From contig CANHKJ010000014.1 of the NCBI GenBank assembly GCA_947460915.1, positions 1 through 22,972 on the forward strand: a stretch of DNA of 22,972 nucleotides. Direction: 5' to 3'. Shown here piece after piece: positions 8,589-18,000 of the stretch. The stretch comes from Verrucomicrobiia bacterium (GTDB taxonomy: Bacteria; Verrucomicrobiota; Verrucomicrobiia; Verrucomicrobiales; Akkermansiaceae). The notes beneath the pieces are model-generated. The model searched no databases, was not told the DNA's origin, and was given only the letters and a program-made list of their open reading frames with translations. The stretch's first letter is position 1. Every line of letters starts with the position of its first letter. Both the position numbers and the translations under genes were made by a program.

Positions 8589-9961
8589 CGCTTCGGCAGT
8601 TCTGGCGTGAATGGAGCCTCTCCTCTTACCCGACGTGTAGCCTCGCCAACCAACCATAGGTAGTGGTCGGTGGGAAGATTGTCGTAGGTCAAGAATCTGC
8701 TCGCACCAACGGGAGGAAGGTTGGTGGATTTGAAAATATGGGTGCCCTCGTCGAGTTCGTCAAACATCGCCTGATACACCATCTTGCCACCTGCTACGCG
8801 CACCACCGCATCGTATTGAGACCAAAGAAATTTCCCACCCTGACGGTCGATGAAAGAATCGGGATTCTCTTTTGTGCCTTTCTTTAAATTCGACCATGAA
8901 AATCCAGGAAACACCACGGGCATGTGCTCTTTTTTGTTGGCTACGCACCACTCGTGATCGGGCTTCGCTATTTCGGACGCGTAGCGTTGAGCCTCCGCGA
9001 TGCCGCCGAAGCGTCCAACTGTCCATGGGGATATGATATCGGCTGAGCGATAAACTTTTTCCCAATCCTCGAAAGGTCCTGCATCGCGGTCGCCAGCACG
9101 CCAATATGTGGGAGTCCCAAGCATTAAGGTGAGTCCGCCGCACTCGGTGTCATGCTTGAGAAAATCGATCAGCGACGCGATTTCGGCTGGACCGTAATCA
9201 CGATTGCCGAAGCCCACGCCCCACAATGCAAGCACGGGGCGACCTGCGTGTTTCTGATAGGAAGGATCCTTGAGGATACCCATCTCCTTGACCAGGAAAC
9301 GCCAGTCCTCCTTGACCGCTGCGATTCGCGCAGCAGACATGCTGGTGAGATCATACATCACTGCATAAGTGCGGCCATGACGGTGAGCTCCAATACGGCA
9401 ATTCTGAAGCACGCGGTTAACGGAGCGGGCTTCTTCGTTATCGGCGCGACCACCTTCAGGAGATGTCACTTCAGTAGCAAAGCGCTGTACAAAAACGCCA
9501 TCGATGCCGTATTCTCTCATCCACTTGAAGTGGCGAACGACCGTATCGCGCACAGCCGAACTGAAGACCTGCGCGACACTGCCATTGGAGTGACGAAACT
9601 CAGTATCGAAACGTTCGTGCTCGCTGAATTCCGTTAGATCAGGCCAAAACTCGATACCGGCCTCACCGGGCTTGAATTGCAGGCTTGTCTGATTACGGTA
9701 ATGCTTCCAGTTCTGATTCTCTCCATCCTGGGCTGCGCGGAACCATCCTTGATATCCGCACATAACCTTGCCAGTGAGAGTCGACGAATCAACACGAACC
9801 AAACCCGAATCCATGATGCCGATGGAGTAAACAGACTGATCCGGCGTACTGGTTTCTATGACTTCCAATTTTTTTTCGGATGACTTTTGGCAACTGCTGA
9901 GCGTCAAGACACAAAAAAACGTAGATAAAGTGCTTAGGATAAGGATCGTTTTTCGTTTCAT
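8585..9961 (-). CDS. GH71/GH99-like glycoside hydrolase, predicted lipoprotein
   Basis: A 458-residue lipoprotein enzyme. The start at 9961 gives MKRKTILILS, a hydrophobic core and a lipobox LSSC. The catalytic domain opens with GKVMCGYQGWF, continues with IEFWPDLTEFSEH, FKWMREYGIDGVFVQRF, YAVMYDLTSM, LALWGVGFGNR and DIISPWTVGRFG, and near the end has FDELDEGTHIF. That last motif matches the GH99 signature NEWHEGT, with two glutamates three residues apart (Glu402 and Glu405) in the places of the GH99 catalytic pair. GH99 enzymes are endo-alpha-mannosidases or mannanases and GH71 are alpha-1,3-glucanases. This bacterial branch is uncharacterised to my knowledge and is often labelled xylosidase/arabinosidase, so endo-mannan cleavage is an inference. 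It starts 4 nt after the symporter stop and overlaps the next sulfatase. Confidence 0.85.
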   Translation of the reverse strand: MKRKTILILSTLSTFFCVLTLSSCQKSSEKKLEVIETSTPDQSVYSIGIMDSGLVRVDSSTLTGKVMCGYQGWFRAAQDGENQNWKHYRNQTSLQFKPGEAGIEFWPDLTEFSEHERFDTEFRHSNGSVAQVFSSAVRDTVVRHFKWMREYGIDGVFVQRFATEVTSPEGGRADNEEARSVNRVLQNCRIGAHRHGRTYAVMYDLTSMSAARIAAVKEDWRFLVKEMGILKDPSYQKHAGRPVLALWGVGFGNRDYGPAEIASLIDFLKHDTECGGLTLMLGTPTYWRAGDRDAGPFEDWEKVYRSADIISPWTVGRFGGIAEAQRYASEIAKPDHEWCVANKKEHMPVVFPGFSWSNLKKGTKENPDSFIDRQGGKFLWSQYDAVVRVAGGKMVYQAMFDELDEGTHIFKSTNLPPVGASRFLTYDNLPTDHYLWLVGEATRRVRGEAPFTPELPKR

Positions 9962-9965
9962 GAAT

Positions 9966-11933
9966 TTACTTGTCGCGATTTTCTTGAGCTTGATGACGGA
10001 ACCAGAAAAACCATATAGCGGCGAAACAACCGACACATATCGTGCTGGCCACAGCAAAGCCCGTCCAGTTATGTATGATCAAGAGCATAGGAGCTAAGAA
10101 AAGCGTGGTCTGCCAAACCAAGGCAAAAGGCAAAGCGATCAAATCCTGACGATGTTCACGAGATGCATTTTCTCGTTCCTCCGATGACAACTTCCGTTTG
10201 AGATGCCCCCATACGCCAAAAGGTCGTGTTTCACGATACATCTTTTCTAACACATCAGGGTTTGTTGGCTCCGTCAAAAGCGCCACGATGACAGAACTCA
10301 CAAAGCCGATCGTCAAGATGAACACAAATTGCCAGATTTCATTGAGCTCTGGCCAAAACCATCGTTGAACAATGGCTGCAACGATACCAATCAATGTACC
10401 GATGGCGCTGCCCGCTCCGTTAAATCGCCACCAATACAAGCGCAAAAAAGCGGGCACGAGGAAACCGGCACCAAATCCCATCATCATCCAACCCCAGATA
10501 TCATTGATGCTATCTAACGTAAGAGAGAAGAGAAAACTGCATGCGACAATCCCCACCACAGTGCCCCAGCTTGCATAGATCAATTCGCTTGTCTCCGCTT
10601 TGGGACGCATCCATTTTTTGTAAAAATCGTTCACAAACTGTCCCGTCGCCAAATTAACCCAACTACCAAAGGTCGATAGAGCCGCGGCAATCAAAGCGAT
10701 CACCAGAACTCCGCGCATTCCCTCGGCAACTGACATCGCCAAAACAGACGATAGAATTTTCTCCGGATTCACCGTGCCTTCAAAACTGAGCAAATTCATT
10801 TTTTCAATCCACTTGTCTTCACCCAGCAATGATTTGAGTGAGCCGACCAGCGCAGGTGCATGTTTCTCCGGTGTATTGGAAATTGATGAAACCAAAGTTC
10901 CCCACTGGGATTTTGTAATCTCAGGATGATCATGATGAATCATGGCCGCGGCATCTTTGAGTTTGGATTGTTCGGGCAGTAGATCATTGACTAGATAAAG
11001 CCCCATCACGGCAATGCCAATCATCATTGGCCAGCGTACTGTCATCAATACCGTCCACAGCATCGAGAGCTTACCGCACTCGCTGTCATTTTTTGCTCCG
11101 AAGTAACGCGGGTCAGCTCCAGTTCCCAGTCCTGCTACCACTGTCCGAACTAGGTAAAAAGAAGAAAAAATCAATAAATGTTTATAGGCTTCGTATCCCT
11201 GGGGCACGTGGACATTCCACTGGGGAGAGCCGTTAGTCCAGTCAGGACTTCCCGTCACTTTCATGGCAATCTGAGAAATTTCCTCCGCATCGACAACTCC
11301 CGTAAAAGCCTTGAAGGAAATGTAAATCACCGCAACGAGAATGATCGCCACCTGAAAAAGATCAGTAAAGATGACTCCGTAAAATCCAGACATCATGGTG
11401 TAGAGTGTCGCCATCACCAACAATGTCAGCGAGCATGACTCAGGTGAGAATGGCAAAAATGTGGAGAGAAAAACTCCTGCTCCAATGATCAAGTAGGCCA
11501 ACATACCGATCGTCGTCAACACTGTGGCGATGACCCCCATCAACTGAGAAGCGCGCCCACCCCAACAATCACCGAAACGATAGATATTCCACTCGGCCCC
11601 AGTAAGACAGCCGGAGCGACGATGCCATTTGCCAGTCCATAACATCATGAAGGGAAGCACGAGCACGGCTCCACCGCGGAACTCAATGAAAAGGCCTTTG
11701 GGTCCCATCAAAAAAAGAAAGGAAACAATCACCGCGGTACCAGCTAGATCAAGAAAACTTGCCATGCCGGAGATTCCCATCGCCCACCAAGGGATATTTT
11801 TTCCGCCGCAAATGTAATTATCAAGACTACGTGAGGCGAGGCGCTTGAGATAAAATCCAAGGAAAATTAACACAAGGACATACAGTCCCATGAAGATGTA
11901 GTCGATAGTGCCGAAGTAACTGATAGTATTCAT
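9966..11933 (-). CDS. sodium:solute symporter (SSS/SLC5 family)
   Basis: A 655-residue multi-pass inner-membrane transporter with about 13-15 predicted helices. The start at 11933 (MNTISYFGTIDYIFMGLYVL) is chosen because it begins just before the first helix; it lies 7 nt after the preceding stop. SSS hallmarks are the early FLGFYLKRLASRSLDNYICG segment followed by GGKNIPWWAMGISGMASFLD, the LYTMMSGFYGVIFTDLFQV block, and a GSWVNLATGQFVNDFYKKW region. An enlarged hydrophilic loop (about residues 320-400) separates the middle helices. In this type of locus it probably imports a mono- or oligosaccharide released by the sulfatases and the GH71/99-like enzyme, coupled to sodium. The actual solute is not readable from sequence. 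No SusC/SusD-like pair is present. Confidence 0.92.
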   Translation of the reverse strand: MNTISYFGTIDYIFMGLYVLVLIFLGFYLKRLASRSLDNYICGGKNIPWWAMGISGMASFLDLAGTAVIVSFLFLMGPKGLFIEFRGGAVLVLPFMMLWTGKWHRRSGCLTGAEWNIYRFGDCWGGRASQLMGVIATVLTTIGMLAYLIIGAGVFLSTFLPFSPESCSLTLLVMATLYTMMSGFYGVIFTDLFQVAIILVAVIYISFKAFTGVVDAEEISQIAMKVTGSPDWTNGSPQWNVHVPQGYEAYKHLLIFSSFYLVRTVVAGLGTGADPRYFGAKNDSECGKLSMLWTVLMTVRWPMMIGIAVMGLYLVNDLLPEQSKLKDAAAMIHHDHPEITKSQWGTLVSSISNTPEKHAPALVGSLKSLLGEDKWIEKMNLLSFEGTVNPEKILSSVLAMSVAEGMRGVLVIALIAAALSTFGSWVNLATGQFVNDFYKKWMRPKAETSELIYASWGTVVGIVACSFLFSLTLDSINDIWGWMMMGFGAGFLVPAFLRLYWWRFNGAGSAIGTLIGIVAAIVQRWFWPELNEIWQFVFILTIGFVSSVIVALLTEPTNPDVLEKMYRETRPFGVWGHLKRKLSSEERENASREHRQDLIALPFALVWQTTLFLAPMLLIIHNWTGFAVASTICVGCFAAIWFFWFRHQAQENRDK

Positions 11934-11940
11934 AGGAGTG

Positions 11941-13653
11941 TTAGCGCGTAAATTCGCCAAAGGGACGATTGACAAAAGTTGATAGATGTTTTTTCAAACG
12001 CTGCTTGAGATCAGCAACAATTTCTGGATGTCGATCGATCACATTGTTTTTTTCACGAGGATCATTTTCGAGATCGTACAGCTGATCTGATTGAAAATAA
12101 TTCGGGTTGTGCCGCGAGCTATGATAACCGAGATGCGAGTTTGCCACCAAATAGGGAAATGGATTCGACGGAGCGCCGGCAAAAGCAGGAAATTTCTCGC
12201 CCGCATCGATACGGCGCTGAATGTCCTCGGGATAGCGCACAGCGATGTACTTCCACTTGGGGGTCTTGATCGCGCGAGCGTAGCCGATTTCGTGAAATGT
12301 TTCCTCACGTAGCGGCGCGGAATTCTCCCCGCGCAGCAACGGCGCGAGCGAAAGTCCGTCGAGCTTGTAATCGGCGGGCACCTTCACTTTAGCAAGATCA
12401 AGGATGGTCGCGGCATAGTCGGTGTTGAGCACGAGGTGTGGGTAGGTCGCTCCCGGGCGGATGCCTGCGGGCCAGCGCATCACGAGCGGCACCTTGAGAC
12501 CGCCGTCATACATGGTGGTCTTGCCGTAGCGCCAAGTGCCGTGGTCGGAGGTCAGAATCACCAGGGTGTCGCGGCTAAGATCGCGCTCGTCGAGCTTGCG
12601 CAGGATCGCGCCGACCGAGTGGTCGAACCAGGTTAGCCAAGCGTGTTTTACATCATATCCGCCCGCGGCAACTTTCTTCTTGATCGATTCGCGCGACGGC
12701 ATGAACGAGTAGTCGAGGTCGGTGCGATAACCTTCGGCGGTGTAGCCGGGGTCGGCGTCGATTCCATTTGTGAAACCGTCTTTGGTTTTCCCCCATGGAT
12801 CGGGACCGTGCGGAATGGTTGTGCCGTAGTAGAGGAAAAAGGGTTTGTCACCATCGGACGAGCGGGTGTCTAGGAAATCAAGCACCGAGCGGGTGGTCCA
12901 CTCAACGTTGTGGACATTGGAGGACTTGTTGAAAAGCTCTAGCAGGTTGCCAGGGTAGACCGCGCCCACCCAGTCGAAGCCTTCTTTGCGAACTCGCTCA
13001 CGCCACCACTGCTGGTTTGCACGCATCGCCTGATTGGTACTGGCGTCCGTCTTGGGATCGCTGTCCATCGGATAGCCTTTTAAACCAGGAGCGGCGGCCT
13101 TGCCCCAAAGAGTAGGTTTTTCGAGAATGTGCTGCTCAATGATGTGACTCTTGCCAACCCAGGCCGTGGTGTAGCCGGCACCTTGCAAGAGGCGGGGCAA
13201 ATTGACTTCGCCGCGTCCGATCTCGACATTGTTTTCCGGCAGCGCCATCGAGCCGGAGGGGAAAAGTCGATTGAAAACCTCGCCTGTGGTACGCGTCGCA
13301 TAGCGACCGGTGAGCGTGGTGTAGCGCGAGGGCGAGCAAACGGGGCAGCTCACATTCGCATTAGTCATGACTATACCCTCACTGGCAAGTCGGTTTACGT
13401 TGGGGCTAAGAACCTTGTCACCGCCAAAACCAAATCCCGGGGGTGAAACCAATTGCCGATACTCTGGCGTCGGTGGATTGCTCGGGCTTTGATCATCCGT
13501 TAAAATCAGAATCACATTGGGTCGTTCGGCTGCATAACTAACAACGGAAAAAACGCAAAACCATGAGATCAACATCGCACAAATTCCGCGAAGACCAAGA
13601 CCCAAAACACGTTTGAAAACTCTTAAGTTAGAATGGGTGAAACGTTTTTTCAT
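11941..13653 (-). CDS. secreted S1-family sulfatase, long form with inserts
   Basis: A sulfatase of 570 residues from the ATG at 13653, the longest of the four. The chosen start gives MKKRFTHSNLRVFKRV and a hydrophobic core ending SVVSYAAERP; an ATG at 13668 would add five residues. Asp53/Asp54 are in LILTDDQSPS. The formylglycine motif is CSPSRYTTLTG with Cys106. GKSHIIE replaces the usual GKWH. TTIPHGPDP follows near 250, and the second metal site is SDHGTWRYGKTT (Asp-His rather than Asp-Asn). Inserts occur after TDDQ (PPTPEYRQLVSPPGFGFGGD) and around 115-140. The closing DLENDPREKNNVIDRHP block is standard. The Trp-to-Ser change and the inserts suggest a different substrate or linkage from the other three. 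It is the first structural gene after lacI. Confidence 0.92.
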   Translation of the reverse strand: MKKRFTHSNLRVFKRVLGLGLRGICAMLISWFCVFSVVSYAAERPNVILILTDDQSPSNPPTPEYRQLVSPPGFGFGGDKVLSPNVNRLASEGIVMTNANVSCPVCSPSRYTTLTGRYATRTTGEVFNRLFPSGSMALPENNVEIGRGEVNLPRLLQGAGYTTAWVGKSHIIEQHILEKPTLWGKAAAPGLKGYPMDSDPKTDASTNQAMRANQQWWRERVRKEGFDWVGAVYPGNLLELFNKSSNVHNVEWTTRSVLDFLDTRSSDGDKPFFLYYGTTIPHGPDPWGKTKDGFTNGIDADPGYTAEGYRTDLDYSFMPSRESIKKKVAAGGYDVKHAWLTWFDHSVGAILRKLDERDLSRDTLVILTSDHGTWRYGKTTMYDGGLKVPLVMRWPAGIRPGATYPHLVLNTDYAATILDLAKVKVPADYKLDGLSLAPLLRGENSAPLREETFHEIGYARAIKTPKWKYIAVRYPEDIQRRIDAGEKFPAFAGAPSNPFPYLVANSHLGYHSSRHNPNYFQSDQLYDLENDPREKNNVIDRHPEIVADLKQRLKKHLSTFVNRPFGEFTR

Positions 13654-13690
13654 CGAAATACAATTCATCTGGTTGAAACCATACAATCAA

Positions 13691-14782
13691 TCACCGACGG
13701 GAAACGGAATCCCTTACAACTAGTTTTGTCGGTTGAACTTGGTGCACAATGGACTTGTTCGGTACTGAGAGCCGTTCGAGAACCATTCGCGCACTTACGG
13801 CCCCGATATCTCGTTTTTTGAGACCCACCGTTGTCAATGCGGGACGTGCTCGAGCTGCCGCCGGATCATCATCGAATCCAACCACAGAGACGTCGTCAGG
13901 CACTCGCAAACCAGCCTGTTCCAAAGCGTCCATTAAGTGTAGTGCCATCGTGTCATTGACCGCAAAAACTGCCGTCGGAGGATGATCCGAGTGGAGGCGC
14001 GACAACAGTTCTTCTGCGGCCTCCAGGTCGTTATCGACCCGAATCAGGGCCTCTGACTCGCTAACATCGATGCCGCATGCTCGGAGGCCAGAAAAAAATC
14101 CGGCGATGCGCTGCTCAATATTGTAAAGCGGTGTGCGATACGCTGTCATCAATACGCGACGATGCCCCTCCTGAAAAAGATGCTCCGCCACCTGCTGTCC
14201 ACCGCCAAAACCATCACTGGTGAGTGAATCGGCTTCGAATGAACGTACATATCCATCCACAATACAAATCGGTACAGGACATTGTCGCAATACCTCATAT
14301 TCTACGGAAGTAAAAACCCCTGCTAACACAACCAATGCGTCAACTTTTCCCTGCCTCACGATCGAAGGCATGCCATCCGGATCTCGGCGATTACCCAAAA
14401 CCAAATCCAGTCCCGCCTCACCGAAGGTTTCCGCCAAACCCTCCATAATTCGCGCATAGAAAACGTTACCAAACAGCTCTGCAAACGACGGTGCATAAAT
14501 CACACCGACAGCATCTGTCTTCTGGAGTCGAAGGCTCCGGCCCGACGAATTAGGAACAAAATTCAATTCCGCACACTTGCCGAGAATTTGCTGACGCATC
14601 TCCTCGCTCATGCGTCCACGACCATTGATCGCATTCGACACAGTAGCTACCGAGCAACCGAGAAGTTCCGCTATGTCTCGGAGTTTTGCACCTCCCTGAT
14701 GAATCGACATGCCGGTAGTTTGCGAGTCAGCAGATAACTTGACAAGCTTGGATTCGGTTCGTTTCAGAAGAGTAGGATTCAT
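13691..14782 (-). CDS. LacI-family transcriptional regulator
   Basis: A 363-residue regulator and the first gene of the minus-strand operon. The N-terminal 30 residues are an extra segment before the helix-turn-helix KLRDIAELLGCSVATVSNAI (about 33-52). The hinge NFVPNSSGRSL follows near 75-85. The periplasmic-binding-like ligand domain starts DAVGVIYAPSFAELFG and ends in a typical DDVSVVGFDDDPAAARARP block. An internal ATG at 14710 (MSIHQGG) is an alternative start. It probably senses a sugar released from the target glycan and controls this operon and perhaps the adjacent genes. It lies 37 nt before the sulfatase start. A 13-bp palindrome lies 58 bp upstream of its start codon and is a candidate operator. 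The inducer is unknown. Confidence 0.93.
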   Translation of the reverse strand: MNPTLLKRTESKLVKLSADSQTTGMSIHQGGAKLRDIAELLGCSVATVSNAINGRGRMSEEMRQQILGKCAELNFVPNSSGRSLRLQKTDAVGVIYAPSFAELFGNVFYARIMEGLAETFGEAGLDLVLGNRRDPDGMPSIVRQGKVDALVVLAGVFTSVEYEVLRQCPVPICIVDGYVRSFEADSLTSDGFGGGQQVAEHLFQEGHRRVLMTAYRTPLYNIEQRIAGFFSGLRACGIDVSESEALIRVDNDLEAAEELLSRLHSDHPPTAVFAVNDTMALHLMDALEQAGLRVPDDVSVVGFDDDPAAARARPALTTVGLKKRDIGAVSARMVLERLSVPNKSIVHQVQPTKLVVRDSVSRR

Positions 14783-14812
14783 AGATGCTCGGACTTCGTT
14801 ACAATCTCAAAG

Positions 14813-14818
14813 ATCATA
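14813..14818 (-). promoter_or_regulatory. possible -10 element for the lacI operon
   Basis: On the minus strand TATGAT lies 30 nt upstream of the lacI ATG. No good -35 hexamer is found at 16-18 nt spacing (the place holds CCTTTT), so this is a weak prediction. Confidence 0.25.
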
Positions 14819-14840
14819 CACGGATCGCCTATGAGAAAAG

Positions 14841-14853
14841 GCGGAATTTCCGC
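14841..14853. promoter_or_regulatory. 13-bp perfect palindrome, candidate LacI-family operator
   Basis: GCGGAATTTCCGC has two perfect 6-bp arms around a single central base. It is the clearest inverted repeat between the terminator of the upstream gene and the lacI start, placed where the -35 region would be expected. LacI-family proteins bind such palindromes and often regulate themselves. I did not see a second copy elsewhere in the window. Confidence 0.45.
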
Positions 14854-14916
14854 ATGATTGATGTCGCAGAGAATGTAATGTGAAAAATGCATGAATGAGA
14901 ATTGGAATGAATCACA

Positions 14917-14956
14917 GAAAAAAGATATAGAAAACCGTCGACCTTTTGACCGACGG
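14917..14956 (-). terminator. rho-independent terminator of the large beta-strand gene
   Basis: Read on the minus strand, a CCGTCG / CGACGG stem (14956-14951 with 14940-14935, loop of 10 nt) is followed at once by TTTTCTATATCTTTTTT. It lies 70 nt after the stop of the 15027-18956 gene and separates that transcription unit from lacI. Confidence 0.8.
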
Positions 14957-15026
14957 CCTCCTTTCGTTTCGAAGAAATCCCTTACTTCGACAAATGCCTT
15001 TAGTGGAACCGGAATAACAACGCCGA

Positions 15027-18000
15027 TTATTGACTGACCTTCAAACGAAGGAAGTTTCTTGGAGCGACGTTGGTGTCGTAGGAATAAGAAATCGTGGTTA
15101 GTGTTTTGATGTAATTGGGGCCAGTTACCTCATCCCAGTCATCAGCCACACCGAGGTCGGTCGATTCCTCGATTGCATAAGTAACACCCATAACAGCGGG
15201 GTTCTGGCGTTTGTTGAACGATAGAGTCGATCCAGTGCTGCTGCCGACTGTGGGATTAGGCACAGTAGGATCCTGACCTTCAATCGCGAATTCGAGAAGA
15301 TTGGAGATCCCATCGCCATCGGCGTCATCGTTTGCGCCCTGTTTTCCAGCGGGAACTTGACCATTGGCAAATGAGCCCGTGATCCAAGTAGCAAAAGTGA
15401 CATCACTACTACCAACCGTTAGAGTGCCATCACCAGTAATTTGAGGTATGCCGATGACAGGCGACGTGGAACCCACCTTGCCATAAACACCACTCGCTAA
15501 CTCAATACTGCCAATGATCAATTTACCAACGGTATCCGTGCCTGCATAAGTAAGATCAAGCGTAGCACCAGTGTCTGCTATCCTAACCGTAGAAGCATCG
15601 TTGGCAGTGTTGGACTGATTCGAGATGCGAACCGTTCCCACATTTACCGTTAGATCACAGTCGTAGGTGTTTGCACCACTGAGTATCATCGTAGATGTGG
15701 CACTGTTCTGAGTGATGGCGGTAACGTTGGAGCCGATAACGGCTCCGATATTTGTATTCCCTGTGGCTGTACCTTGCAGAGTAAGACTTCCCAAGTGGTT
15801 GACCGAGGCAATTGTGATATTGAAAACATTGGCAGAGAGACCATTGTTGTTGAGCAGCACATTCCCCGCCCCCGTGATGCCGCCGGAAATACCTCCCGTT
15901 GCTTTATTGAGTGGATCCACTGGGTTATTGAATGTCTGAATTGTCAAGTTGCCATTCAAAGTAATGCCGCCAGAAAGGGAGTATCCTGAACCGTTACCGT
16001 TTGCACCAATCAGAATCGAGCCACTTGATGGAGCGCTAACAATGATGGCATTGGCTATTGTTCTTCCCGTGATGAAAGTTGCCCCCGTCGAATCAACACC
16101 TCCCATCGTGAGCACGCCGGTGCCCAATGCATTATTACTAGTTTTCGCCTCCAGTGTGCCGTGCTTGATCGTGACACCCCCATTGAATGAGCTATCGCCA
16201 CCAAGAGAAAGCAAGCCATTGCCACTTTTCACCAAGCTACCACTGCCACTGAGGATTCCCGTTAGTGTCACGGCACCTGGCGTTCCCGTTCCGCCGCCAA
16301 TCTGGACATTTAGGTTTCCACCAAGAGAGAGATTACTGGCAAGAGTAAGAGCTTGCGTCGTTACATCATCGAAGTTGAATTTGACACTTCCTACAGAAGG
16401 CAGGGTGACGTTGCTCAGTGTTGCCGCTCGACGCATCGAAAGGTTGGAACCAGAATTTAGCAAAATACTTTGGCTAAATGCTGGAGTGCCAGAAGAGTTC
16501 AAGACAAAGGTGGCTTCGTTATGAACTGTAACCTCTGTATTAGGAGAAAATGCCGCAGCATTGGAGATAAACAAGCGGCTTTGTTGGATCGTCGTAGCAC
16601 CATCATAGGTATTATTTCCGCTCAATGCAAAGTCCGTAGGCCCAGTTTTGAGCAAAGCCAGCGTGCCGATAGAACTGCTTAGGCTTCCCGAAAAACTGCC
16701 GCCAACACCTGCGCCAACAGACAAAGTGGAGGTCGTAGTGGCTAAGGTATTCTCCACCCAGCCCGTACCAATCAGCGCATTGATCGTGTCTGAATTTCCA
16801 TTTAGATCGAGGATGCCATTCACCGTAATGTTGCCTGAGCCTACACCATCGGGCAGCACATTCGATGAACCGAGTTTCAGCGTGGCATCGGTAGCAATTG
16901 TTAAAGGTGCGGCTCCAGCAATTTTGTTAGTACCTTGTAAAATGTAATCACCGCTATCAAACACCACCGACTGAGGGGTGACATCAGCTCCCGTTATTTC
17001 CACGGTTTTGTTAGTAGCCGTGCTATCGAAAAACACCGCAAGACCGTTCGCATAATCAGCCTGATTACCATCTTGACTCCAGTTTTTAGAACCAGCGATG
17101 ATTGCCGTACTCCACTCGCTGCTTTGCAAACCAGTCCATGTGTATGCGCTTGCTACAACCAACTGCACAGCATTGGCGGAATTTTGCAGAGTGTAGGATT
17201 TTCCCGATGGCACGGTGCCAAGGGTATAGGCACTGAAGCCACTTCCTTGCAATGCACCGCTATAACTAATCAAAGTGTATGTACCGTTAGCGGGCGCATT
17301 GCCGGTAATGTTTATGGAAATCGAACCAGCAGCACCGCTGTTCGTTACGCCATCCGTATTGCTTACTGTTAGAACATGACTATCAGCTACGTTAAAATTC
17401 AGCGCGCCTGCTCCCTGAAAGGTGAGGTTTGGCACGGTGCTTGAGCTAGTGCTGAGAGCCAGCCCCGCGCCGTTGGCGATGGTTAGCGAACTGGAATTGC
17501 TCACTGCATTCACTTTGCCGAGGTTTAGTGTGCCGGCGCTGACCGTGGTCGCGCCAGTGAAGGTGTTGTCGCTAGTACCGGAAAGCGTAAGCGTGCCGGC
17601 ACCGGTCTTAGTGACGGTTCCAGTGCCACCATCGTCGGAGAGAATGCCTGAGAGCGTGATGGTCTGCGCCGTGCCAGCACTGTTTGCTGCTTGGATGGTG
17701 GCGGTGCCGAGTTTCATGTCTATCGAAGACGACCATGATGCCGAGGCGCCGAGCGTGCCGCCTTGTAGCTTGATGGTGACCGGAAGGGACTCAACTGCAG
17801 TGCCGTCGCCGCGGATGATACCTCGATCGCCGACGTAGAGGCTGCCGCCGCTGAGAGTTAAGTTCGCCGCTGAAGTGGCATCGTAAGTGCCTGTGAGGCT
17901 GCCGAACTGGATACCGTTGGTCGTCACTGTGCCGGCGGCCTGAGTCATGCTGGCGGTGTAACCAGCACTTGATCCGTTCTTGAAAAAGTAAATCTTATTG

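Noticed and set aside
9781..9790. A further TCGACGAATC match to the LytTR-type repeat
   Set aside because: It lies inside the GH71/99-like coding region as a single copy with no partner 21 bp away; a 10-base match by chance is not surprising.
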